From Colwellia sp. Arc7-D (GTDB lineage Bacteria > Pseudomonadota > Gammaproteobacteria > Enterobacterales > Alteromonadaceae), in contig NZ_CP028924.1 in assembly GCF_003061515.1 (NCBI RefSeq), positions 4,154,001 through 4,218,000 of the forward strand: a DNA stretch of 64,000 nt. The letters are read 5' to 3'. The notes below the pieces were generated by a model. That model was given only the letters and a program-made list of their open reading frames with translations, did not search any database and was not told the origin of the DNA. Every line of letters begins with the position of its first letter. Position 1 is the first letter of the stretch. Of the stretch, positions 50,295 to 57,424 are shown one piece after another. The translations under genes and the position numbers were made by a program.

Positions 50295-52181
50295 TTATTT
50301 GCTTAATTTTGTTATCTGCTTCTGCGCATACTCAAAGCGCAATCGATATTCAGTTAGTTTATCTTCGAGCTCATTAATTTGCTGGTCTAATTTTCGATTT
50401 AACTCAGTGTTTTCATCACGAAGATATTTTATTGTTTCACGGGCTTTATTATATTCTACTTCTTGCTTGCCTTTATTTTCTTGATGCAGCAGTCTATTTT
50501 TCGCTGTTCTTGCTCTATCTTGGTCTAACTCTGCTTTAACAGTTGTTAATTGTGTTTGTTTTTTATTTAAATCTTGCTCTATTTTTTCTAAATTTTCTAA
50601 GGCCTGGGTATAAGAAAGCTCTAATTCAGAAAACTTAGACATTGCTGTTTCTGTCTTTGTCACTTGTGCTTCGAGCTGCTGCGTTAAATCAGACGCTGTT
50701 GTATCAGCCTGTCGCTGTAACTCGGTAAGTGCTTTGTTTTTATCGGTTAAAACCTGTAGATGCCCGGTCACCACTTGCTTATGGTTTTCATCTTGCTTAT
50801 CAATGGCTTGTTTAAACTTCAACTGCTCATTTTCATTTTGACTTAACAGATCATTGATTTTTTCTAGTTGGGTATGATTTTCTTGCGATAAATCGGCAAT
50901 AGTTTGTTGGCTATTTTTCGCCTCAGTAACACTTTGTTCTAGGGTTTGTGTTAACTCAGCTATCTGCTTAGTTTGTTGTTCATTGTTGCTGTTATGCTTG
51001 AGTTCGGCTTGTTCTAAAGACGTTTTTAAATGTAAATTATCGGCATTAAGTTTAGCGGATACTGACAACTCTTTTTGCAATTGCTGTTCAAGTGAATTCA
51101 CCGTCTCCGCTACCTGAAATTGTTGCTTATTAGCGGCAACTAGTTCTTCATTGGCTTCTGCAAGCTTGTTTTCAAGTGCTTGTGTATCGCGCTCCGCTTC
51201 GTGAATTTGTTTAATGACCTGTTCATTATCGACTGACAATTGCTTTAAAACGAGGGAATTTTTTTCTTGCTCATTAAGCCACTTGTCATTAATTTGTTGT
51301 TTTTCTTTTTCATATTGCTGTTGTGCAGAAACCGCGTCTTGCTCAATTTGGACTATCGTTTGCTCTTGGCTATTCACTTTTAAAGTTAAGTCACTATTTT
51401 CGTGCTCTACTTTAGTTATCGTTGCTTGCTGCTGATCAATACTTACTTGTTTATTTTTCAGCTCTTTCTGTAAAGTAGAAATTTGCTCATGTAATAAGTT
51501 TGCTTGTTGCTGTTCATGATTCAACTGCTCACTACTTGACAGTAATTTATGCTCTTGTTCTGCTTTTAAGTATTCTAACTCACTCGATACTTGATCAAAT
51601 TTAAGCTGTAAATCAGAGTATTGCTGATTTTGAACCGCAAGCGTTGCAGCTTTAGCCTTGTCATTTTTGGCTAATGCGTCTTTTTCTGTGGTTAATTCAT
51701 TTAGCGTTGTTGTCGCATTTTCTGCAGCTAAACTTACGGTTTTTAATTGCTGTTGCTGCTGCTCGTTCTCTTGATTAAGTGTTGCAACTTGTTTAACTAA
51801 CTGTGAGTTTTCAGCCAGTTTATCTTTCAAAATTTGTTCTGAGTCTGTTAGCTTAGCGCTGTTAAGATTTTCTGCGTTGGAGAGTTCTTCTTGAAGTTGT
51901 GCTAATTGGTTATGCTGCGCTTTTTGTTCTGCTTTTAATATTTCAAGCTCACTATTATTTTCTTGTTGGCTTTTAGTAGCCAGTAATTGCTGCGACTGAA
52001 ACTGTTCTTCAAGCGCCATATAAAGTGGGTGCGTGGTAACAATTTCAGGGCTAACGTCAATATTATCGCTATAATTAGTGAGTAATGCAGTGATTTTATC
52101 TTCAATTTGTAAATAAATATCACCCGCCAAGTTTTGGATGTTTTCTTCAATATCACTTGGTAATTTTTTCTGAACAGTCAT
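50295..52181 (-). CDS. Long coiled-coil protein of unknown function
   Basis: 628 residues, no signal peptide or membrane segment. After a roughly 55-residue N-terminal part (EENIQNLAGDIYLQIEDKITALL, possibly a small folded region), almost the whole protein (about 55-625) is heptad-patterned and rich in Gln, Glu, Lys and Leu with essentially no Pro or Cys, predicting one very long coiled coil. No ATPase motif is seen, so it is not an SMC or RecN protein despite the likeness. The ATG at 52181 is the start. It could be a structural, cytoskeletal or scaffold protein. Monocistronic. Confidence 0.8.
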   Translation of the reverse strand: MTVQKKLPSDIEENIQNLAGDIYLQIEDKITALLTNYSDNIDVSPEIVTTHPLYMALEEQFQSQQLLATKSQQENNSELEILKAEQKAQHNQLAQLQEELSNAENLNSAKLTDSEQILKDKLAENSQLVKQVATLNQENEQQQQQLKTVSLAAENATTTLNELTTEKDALAKNDKAKAATLAVQNQQYSDLQLKFDQVSSELEYLKAEQEHKLLSSSEQLNHEQQQANLLHEQISTLQKELKNKQVSIDQQQATITKVEHENSDLTLKVNSQEQTIVQIEQDAVSAQQQYEKEKQQINDKWLNEQEKNSLVLKQLSVDNEQVIKQIHEAERDTQALENKLAEANEELVAANKQQFQVAETVNSLEQQLQKELSVSAKLNADNLHLKTSLEQAELKHNSNNEQQTKQIAELTQTLEQSVTEAKNSQQTIADLSQENHTQLEKINDLLSQNENEQLKFKQAIDKQDENHKQVVTGHLQVLTDKNKALTELQRQADTTASDLTQQLEAQVTKTETAMSKFSELELSYTQALENLEKIEQDLNKKQTQLTTVKAELDQDRARTAKNRLLHQENKGKQEVEYNKARETIKYLRDENTELNRKLDQQINELEDKLTEYRLRFEYAQKQITKLSK

Positions 52182-52326
52182 ACGGTATAAATCCCTAACC
52201 CTACATCAATTAAACACCATCAGCCAAAATCATCCTATCAGACGTTTAATGTAGATTCATCAATTAATACTGTTCTGGCTAAAAATTAAACGAAGGCTTC
52301 GTAATATCTTAAATTTTAAGCAAAAA

Positions 52327-52350
52327 AAAAAAGACCAACAGGTCTTTTTT
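52327..52350 (-). terminator. Intrinsic terminator of the SapC-family gene
   Basis: AAAAAAGACC/GGTCTTTTTT stem with a 4-nt loop and a long T run on the minus strand, 20 nt after the stop. Confidence 0.9.
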
Positions 52351-52370
52351 TTACTAGCTTTACTTAAGTG

Positions 52371-53135
52371 TTATTTTTCAGCTTCAACTGTTACTGGTGA
52401 AAAGCGAATAGCATTTACTTTAGCTGTTGATTCACTCTGATTACGCAATTGAGCTAAACGATTAACTTGACCAACAGAGCCTAACATTGCGTGAATTGGA
52501 ATAAACAAACCACGTTTATGAAAATCAAGTACTTGCTCATCACTTAATGCTTGAATTTTCTTTTCGTCAACACTGTATAAGCCAACAAGTTTCTTAGTTT
52601 CACCTGAAGCAAAATTTACATTAAGCTCAAGTTCTAGTAATAAATCATTATCGACTAATTCTTTAATGAATTTTTCGTTCATTACTTCATTGTCGTATAA
52701 ACGACCCAGTGAATCTTGTACGCCTTTAAAGAACTCTGTGTCATTGCCTTCAGCATCAAACAACTCATGTTCATTATCTTCGCCGACAAATTTACTGTCT
52801 AAATCTATACAAGCCGTTAATGTTTTTTCTTTCTCAGGGTCTAGACCTAGAGAAAAAGGTGACATTGAAATACTTTGCGGAACATAAACTGCCTGCCAAG
52901 AATCTTCTTTATAATATAAGTTTTCGCCGGACTCTAAGCCCAACATAACAACACTACGGTAACGTTCGCTACCTTGATCTTTTACAAATACAACAGGGTA
53001 ACTCGTGGCCGCTTGAGAAAACTCGGGTGCGGTGATCGGTGCAATATGTTGAGTAGATACATTTGATAAATCACGTTTTGCAGCGATTTTAATATTCTGA
53101 TGAGTTTCTTTTTTAATCGGGGTAATGTTAGCCAT
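52371..53135 (-). CDS. SapC family protein (PF07277-like)
   Basis: 254 residues, soluble. SapC-type features: YPVVFVKDQGSERYRSVVMLGLESGENLYY near residue 50, WQAVYVPQSISMSPF and the central acidic LTACIDLDSKFVG. The C-terminus has LVGLYSVDEKKIQALSDEQVLDFHKRGLF. SapC was first linked to surface-layer and TonB-receptor loci; its function is unclear. The first roughly 38 residues (IKKETHQNIKIAAKR) are basic and likely disordered. It has its own terminator. The neighbouring small secreted gene is divergent. Confidence 0.85.
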   Translation of the reverse strand: MANITPIKKETHQNIKIAAKRDLSNVSTQHIAPITAPEFSQAATSYPVVFVKDQGSERYRSVVMLGLESGENLYYKEDSWQAVYVPQSISMSPFSLGLDPEKEKTLTACIDLDSKFVGEDNEHELFDAEGNDTEFFKGVQDSLGRLYDNEVMNEKFIKELVDNDLLLELELNVNFASGETKKLVGLYSVDEKKIQALSDEQVLDFHKRGLFIPIHAMLGSVGQVNRLAQLRNQSESTAKVNAIRFSPVTVEAEK

Positions 53136-53328
53136 GAATAGGGTCTCTTTTTACTGCGTCTTTAATCTTTGTCATTTTTGACACATGTTTTGTTGTGATA
53201 ATAGTTATGGAGACACGCGAAGTCGCTTTCAATGGTATAATCAAATTATCTTCAGATATTTTTAATTACACTTGAGTTATTTTAGAAAAATTATACCTTA
53301 AATTTATTTAAAAACAGAAAGTTAACCT

Positions 53329-53637
53329 ATGAATATAACAAAATACTTTTGTGCCGTAGCCATTTTGATCAGCCCAGTTATTTTAGCATCACCCAAAATA
53401 ACGGTCAGTTTTGGCGATTCAAATGGTTTTGCACAAGTAAAAATTAAAAACGAAACATTCGAGCCTTTAGCTTGTTATGTCGCTATAGATGGCCACAGAA
53501 TAAAATTTCAATTACAAGTTAAGTCTTCATCCCCTTGGATAAGTGCTACAGATAAACAGTTCAACTACCAAAATTTTAGTACTTGGTGTGACTACTTAGA
53601 AATTCATCCTAAGTATAAATCCTATCAAATATATTAA
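53329..53637 (+). CDS. Small secreted hypothetical protein
   Basis: 102 residues with a signal peptide (about 1-20, ending VILA) and a beta-rich mature part containing two cysteines (Cys48 in EPLACYVAI and Cys88 in STWCDYL) that could form a disulfide. Not recognised. Purine-rich sequence (AGAAAG) lies upstream of the ATG. It stands alone before the Fur-box region. Confidence 0.55.
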   Translation: MNITKYFCAVAILISPVILASPKITVSFGDSNGFAQVKIKNETFEPLACYVAIDGHRIKFQLQVKSSSPWISATDKQFNYQNFSTWCDYLEIHPKYKSYQIY

Positions 53638-53893
53638 TTTTTCGGGTATATAAACCTTAGTTACGCCCACATATCTGCACCACTAAGCAAATATAATTCT
53701 AAGTACACATACAAAATAGTATTAGTAAGAGCAATAATCACCACATTGATATATCCACTTAAGTCAGCAATCTTCGCATAGCTAAATTTACAATAAAAAC
53801 AACACTCCAATCTGCAATGATTTCTCAATTTTTCATTTTACAATCTTAGACACGTGTCAGCCCAAAAAAATTGGAAACTCCTCAAAACAAAAC

Positions 53894-53912
53894 GCTAATG
53901 ATAACAATTATC
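53894..53912 (+). promoter_or_regulatory. Fur box upstream of the iron/redox operon
   Basis: The 19-mer matches the classical Fur consensus (GATAATGATAATCATTATC) at 16 of 19 positions and carries the central ATGATAA...TTATC dyad. It sits directly upstream of the -35 of the predicted promoter and about 80 nt before the first gene. Confidence 0.75.
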
Positions 53913-53914
53913 AG

Positions 53915-53943
53915 TTGCGTTACGTTTTGTAACACCTTATAAT
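53915..53943 (+). promoter_or_regulatory. Predicted sigma-70 promoter of the iron/redox operon
   Basis: -35 TTGCGT at 53915-53920 and a perfect -10 TATAAT at 53938-53943, with a 17-nt spacer. The adjacent Fur box suggests repression by iron. The remainder of 53638-53893 shows nothing recognisable. Confidence 0.6.
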
Positions 53944-53994
53944 ATTTTGCATAACAACAATCGCTTTTTCGATAAAAACTAGGTTCAAAATAAG

Positions 53995-54981
53995 ATGAAA
54001 CTCAATTTCAACACTCTCATAGCGGCAGCAATATCTACGACAACTTTTATTGCTTCTGCAGGCGAAAATTTATGGGTTTATGCTAAAGGTACAGACACAC
54101 GTCCAGCTAACAGCTATGAATTTAAAATTGCTGACACTATTCGTTTAGATAAAAATGCGGGTGATCATTACACCTTTCACGATATTCGACCTGAAATTGA
54201 ATACGGTGTAACGGATAAACTCACCATTGCCGCTGAAGCGATTATTTTTATTCACGATTACGATGTAGGCTCAGAAGCAGATGGCGCGCCATGTCCAATG
54301 TGTGAAGCAGGCGATGGTACTGGCAAATTTAGCGATACACAATTTGCCGGTTACGAGTTGGCCATGAAATATAATGTTTTAAGCCCGTATAAAGATGCTT
54401 TCGGCTTTTCATATGGATTAAGTTATGAGCGTCGTGACAAGTATCGTTTAGATGGTGCTGACATTGATCAAAACTCATTTGTTGGAACGCTATTTTTCCA
54501 GAAAGATTTTCTTGATGACACTGTAATTACCGTACTTAATATTAAAACTGAATTTGAACGCAGAAAATCAGGTTCGGTTGTCGAAGATGAGTTTGCCGTT
54601 GATATCTCAGCAGGTATTTCATACCGTTTCGCACCACAATGGTTTATCGGCCTAGAGTTTAGACACCAGTCTGATTATTTAAACCCTCAAGATAAAGCAG
54701 AACAAGGCAATACTGAAGGCGGTTTTGATGAAGAAGGTTACACCCTTGGTTTAGATAAAACTAATTTTGATTTAACTGACTTCCGTATTGGCAGCCAACA
54801 TCAAAACGGTAACTATTTTGGACCTACATTGCATTTTGCAGAAAAAAAATGGTGGGCTACAGCGGGCGTTTTATGGCAAATCAGTGGCGGCGGCTCTGAA
54901 TATGCCGATGTACGAAATGGCCGTAACTGGGATGAGCATGAAAAAATGCACATCGGCTTATCATACGGCTATGAATTTTAA
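53995..54981 (+). CDS. Outer-membrane beta-barrel protein with CPMC motif
   Basis: 328 residues: signal peptide 1-22 (ending IASA), then a beta-barrel-like chain of alternating strands, ending GLSYGYEF with a terminal Phe as in outer-membrane proteins. An apparent loop near residue 100 holds CPMCEAGDGTG, a CxxC motif that could bind metal or be redox active. I believe similar proteins are annotated as DUF6662; this is recollection. It is the first gene after the Fur box, and a terminator-like hairpin lies between it and the FMN-binding gene. The role is probably metal or substrate passage across the outer membrane; unproven. Confidence 0.75.
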   Translation: MKLNFNTLIAAAISTTTFIASAGENLWVYAKGTDTRPANSYEFKIADTIRLDKNAGDHYTFHDIRPEIEYGVTDKLTIAAEAIIFIHDYDVGSEADGAPCPMCEAGDGTGKFSDTQFAGYELAMKYNVLSPYKDAFGFSYGLSYERRDKYRLDGADIDQNSFVGTLFFQKDFLDDTVITVLNIKTEFERRKSGSVVEDEFAVDISAGISYRFAPQWFIGLEFRHQSDYLNPQDKAEQGNTEGGFDEEGYTLGLDKTNFDLTDFRIGSQHQNGNYFGPTLHFAEKKWWATAGVLWQISGGGSEYADVRNGRNWDEHEKMHIGLSYGYEF

Positions 54982-55011
54982 TATTTTCAATTGTGTTGAT
55001 TGACCTCAATA

Positions 55012-55039
55012 AGGCTTACATTCATTTGTAAGTCTTTTT
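55012..55039 (+). terminator. Internal terminator/attenuator after the beta-barrel gene
   Basis: AGGCTTACA/TGTAAGTCT stem (9 pairs including one G-U), 6-nt loop, followed by a T run. It lies within the presumed operon, so it may reduce expression of the downstream genes relative to the first. Confidence 0.65.
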
Positions 55040-55072
55040 CGTATTAACCATATACAGCGGATTACTTAGATC

Positions 55073-55624
55073 ATGAGCATGTTACGCAGACGATTTTTGA
55101 AAGGTTTAGTCGCTACAGCGGCAAGTTTCGCGCTACCTATTCAGCTCGCATTTGCAAAAAATTATTTGACGATTGAACAGGCCCAAAAAATATTGTGGCC
55201 AGACCAAAACCTTACACCAACACCAATCACGTTAAGCGAAGCACAGGCAGATCTAATTGAAGAACTTGCTGATATTCGCGTCCGTAATCATTTTATAAAT
55301 GGCTGGCGCTCTGAAGATGGTGGATGGTTTATTGTTGATCAAGTCATAGGTAAACACGAAAATATCGATTTAGCAGTAGCGATTAGTGCTGAAGGTAAAG
55401 TGATGGGTATTGAAGTACTTACTTATCGTGAAACCTATGGTGATCAAATTATGCATCCAAAATGGCGAGCACAATTTTACGGTAAAGATAGCAGCGAATT
55501 TTTAAAGTTAGATAAACAAATCAGAAACATTTCTGGTGCAACACTGTCATGCCGACATGTTACTGACGGTATTAACCGACTTAACCACACTTGGTCTACC
55601 GTGTTGAGTAAGGTAGCGCGTTAA
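55073..55624 (+). CDS. Tat-exported FMN-binding domain protein
   Basis: 183 residues. The N-terminus LRRRFLKGLVATAASFALP is a clear twin-arginine signal peptide (cleavage near residue 28, AFA). The mature part has an FMN-binding domain (about 95-178) with the flavinylation motif SGATLS; Thr157 is the expected covalent FMN site. Family knowledge: such domains carry phosphoester-linked FMN placed by ApbE and pass electrons outside the cytoplasm. Neighbours are apbE 12 nt downstream, a His-rich membrane protein and a Rieske protein. The likely role is a periplasmic electron carrier in an iron-regulated reductase. Confidence 0.88.
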   Translation: MSMLRRRFLKGLVATAASFALPIQLAFAKNYLTIEQAQKILWPDQNLTPTPITLSEAQADLIEELADIRVRNHFINGWRSEDGGWFIVDQVIGKHENIDLAVAISAEGKVMGIEVLTYRETYGDQIMHPKWRAQFYGKDSSEFLKLDKQIRNISGATLSCRHVTDGINRLNHTWSTVLSKVAR

Positions 55625-55636
55625 TGGATAAAACAT

Positions 55637-56506
55637 GTGGCCTCTAATCACACAATAAAGCGCTGTAAGCCTTTGCTTGGTACCTTTATCGAAGTTGATT
55701 TGTATGGTGATCTACCAGAAAAAGATCTCGTGCATTGGTCAAATATCGCGTTCAATGAAATAGAACGCATCCACCATGCGCTGAGTTTTCACGCTCCAGA
55801 AAGTGACATATCAGTATTGAATAGAGCACTATTAACTGCACCACAATCTGCACACAATCTTACCGACGACCTATCAGTTATCTTAGCTTTTGCTCATGCG
55901 TTATTTAAAAGTACACAAGGCTATTACGATCTCAGCGTTGCTTCCAAATTAGTCAATGATAAGCACTTGCCTGAGCATTTATTTTTAGCTAATTCGTTCG
56001 AACATAATCAACCATTAGGCACATTTGCTGATGTCTTAATCAGTAACAACCAAATAAGCAGTAAGCGACCCATTATTATTGATTTAGGTGGAGTCGCGAA
56101 AGGTTATGCCGTTGACCAAGCGATTGCACTTTTACCCGAAGACATTTGCGGGAGCATTAATGCAGGTGGCGATATGCGTGTCATTGATTGGCAAAATAAA
56201 AAAGTAGAGATCAAATATGGCAAACGCTTCAGCGCCTTAAAAAAGCTACAAATGGCCAATACGGCATTAGCCACAAGTGCTAGTTATTATAATGAAGGTG
56301 GCTCACAATATTTTAATCCAATAGCTAACCATTATGTAAAAATTAAAGGCAGTATGTCGGTTTTTTCTGAAAAAGCCATGCACGCTGATGCATTAACGAA
56401 AGTTGCCTTGTTGGTCGAGCGCCAACAAGCAAAACAGATATTAACAGACTACAACGCCACTGCGATCAGCATTAATCGTTTTGGCTTTAGTCGTCAATTA
56501 ATCTAG
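55637..56506 (+). CDS. apbE: FAD:protein FMN transferase ApbE, without recognisable signal peptide
   Basis: Transfers FMN from FAD to a Thr of the target protein. 289 residues. Family motifs: KPLLGTFIEVDL at the N-terminus, the metal/FAD loop DLGGVAKGYAVDQA, NAGGDMRV and the C-terminal HADALTKVALL. The start is GTG 55637 (GGAT upstream); nearby ATG codons are out of frame. Unlike classical ApbE lipoproteins there is no signal peptide or lipobox: the sequence begins almost directly at the catalytic fold. It therefore probably acts in the cytoplasm, on the Tat substrate encoded just upstream. Next gene follows after 9 nt. Confidence 0.92.
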   Translation: MASNHTIKRCKPLLGTFIEVDLYGDLPEKDLVHWSNIAFNEIERIHHALSFHAPESDISVLNRALLTAPQSAHNLTDDLSVILAFAHALFKSTQGYYDLSVASKLVNDKHLPEHLFLANSFEHNQPLGTFADVLISNNQISSKRPIIIDLGGVAKGYAVDQAIALLPEDICGSINAGGDMRVIDWQNKKVEIKYGKRFSALKKLQMANTALATSASYYNEGGSQYFNPIANHYVKIKGSMSVFSEKAMHADALTKVALLVERQQAKQILTDYNATAISINRFGFSRQLI

Positions 56507-56515
56507 AGCATTTAC

Positions 56516-57019
56516 ATGTCGAATATCAGTCGAAAAATTGCCAAAAAATATCGTTATATTTTTTATTTTAATTTAGTAGTCAGTGCATTAAGCGGTGCAA
56601 CTTTCTGGCTACTGCGAGAATTTGCCATGGTCGAAGGTGACTTTGGGCCTGAATCGCACTTTTTGCAATATCCAACTTTGCAACTTCACGGTTTTGCAGC
56701 ATTTTTTATGCTAATGGCGTTAGGTGCTATATTTACTTCTCATATTCCAAAAACTTGGTACAAGGATCAAGCAAAAAAATCGGGGCTTACTATGCTCTGT
56801 TTTATCGTTTTTTCTCTCTTGTCAGCCTATTCACTTTATTATTTAGTTACTGAAGATTGGCACGTTTTACTTGGCAATGCCCATGCTATTGTCGGTATAT
56901 GCTTACCCGCTTTACTCTATTTTCACATTCGTACAGGTCGAAAATCGACACGTGGAAAAAACCGTCAGCCGATCAAAAACAATGATAAAGCTCGATCATC
57001 TGCTGGTAAAGTTTCATGA
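56516..57019 (+). CDS. Four-helix His-rich membrane protein (DUF4405/cytochrome b-like)
   Basis: 167 residues with four membrane helices (about 15-33, 55-75, 92-112, 119-138) and a basic cytoplasmic tail (RKSTRGKNRQ). Histidines at helix positions could ligate heme: His58 (LQLHGF), His76, His123 (NAHAIVG) and His137 (YFHIR). Family impression: DUF4405/cytochrome b561-like membrane electron carriers that occur beside flavinylated proteins. The neighbouring FMN-binding, ApbE and Rieske genes support a quinol-to-periplasm electron-transfer role. It overlaps the Rieske gene by 4 nt (ATGA). The heme assignment is inference. Confidence 0.7.
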   Translation: MSNISRKIAKKYRYIFYFNLVVSALSGATFWLLREFAMVEGDFGPESHFLQYPTLQLHGFAAFFMLMALGAIFTSHIPKTWYKDQAKKSGLTMLCFIVFSLLSAYSLYYLVTEDWHVLLGNAHAIVGICLPALLYFHIRTGRKSTRGKNRQPIKNNDKARSSAGKVS

Positions 57020-57414
57020 AACGCCGCTCATTTTTAAAAACGGCATGCTTAGCAAGTAACTGCTTATTACCGGCATGCAAAAGCACAATGGTTCATGTGG
57101 AATCAAAGCGAGTCGGTAAGCAAATTTTCATCGAAAAAACATTATTTAATCACCGTAGTAACGTTACCGTAGCCTATAATAAATATGCTATTGGTGTGGT
57201 AAAAATTGATAATGATCACTTCGCAGCATCGTTATTAGCATGCACACACAATGGCTGCGCACTTACACCAACAGAACTTGGTTTTATTTGTCCTTGTCAT
57301 GGCGCTAGATTTGACGCTTTATGGCAAGTAAAAAAAGGCCCTGCAGAACAAAATTTAACACGTTTTATCACCAGTACTAATTCACAGTCTGTCATTATCC
57401 ACTTAACCGATTAA
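57016..57414 (+). CDS. Tat-exported Rieske [2Fe-2S] protein
   Basis: 132 residues. A KRRSFLK twin-arginine motif opens the signal segment, which ends LLPAC, a possible lipobox (Cys21). The cluster motifs are CTHNGC (Cys76, His78, Cys81) and CPCHG (Cys92, Cys94, His95). Both extra cysteines (81 and 94) of the bc1-type disulfide are present, which usually goes with higher redox potential. It is small and stands alone rather than in a bc1 complex; its gene is translationally coupled to the His-rich membrane protein. The likely role is electron transfer between the membrane protein and a periplasmic acceptor. Confidence 0.9.
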   Translation: MKRRSFLKTACLASNCLLPACKSTMVHVESKRVGKQIFIEKTLFNHRSNVTVAYNKYAIGVVKIDNDHFAASLLACTHNGCALTPTELGFICPCHGARFDALWQVKKGPAEQNLTRFITSTNSQSVIIHLTD

Positions 57415-57424
57415 GCTATTGATT

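Noticed and set aside
50295..52181. Possible SMC/RecN/ParA-type ATPase because of the long coiled coil.
   Set aside because: No Walker A, Walker B or ABC signature anywhere in the protein.
56858..56880. Sequence with TGGCACG resembling half of a sigma-54 promoter.
   Set aside because: It lies inside the four-helix membrane gene and lacks a properly spaced GC element.
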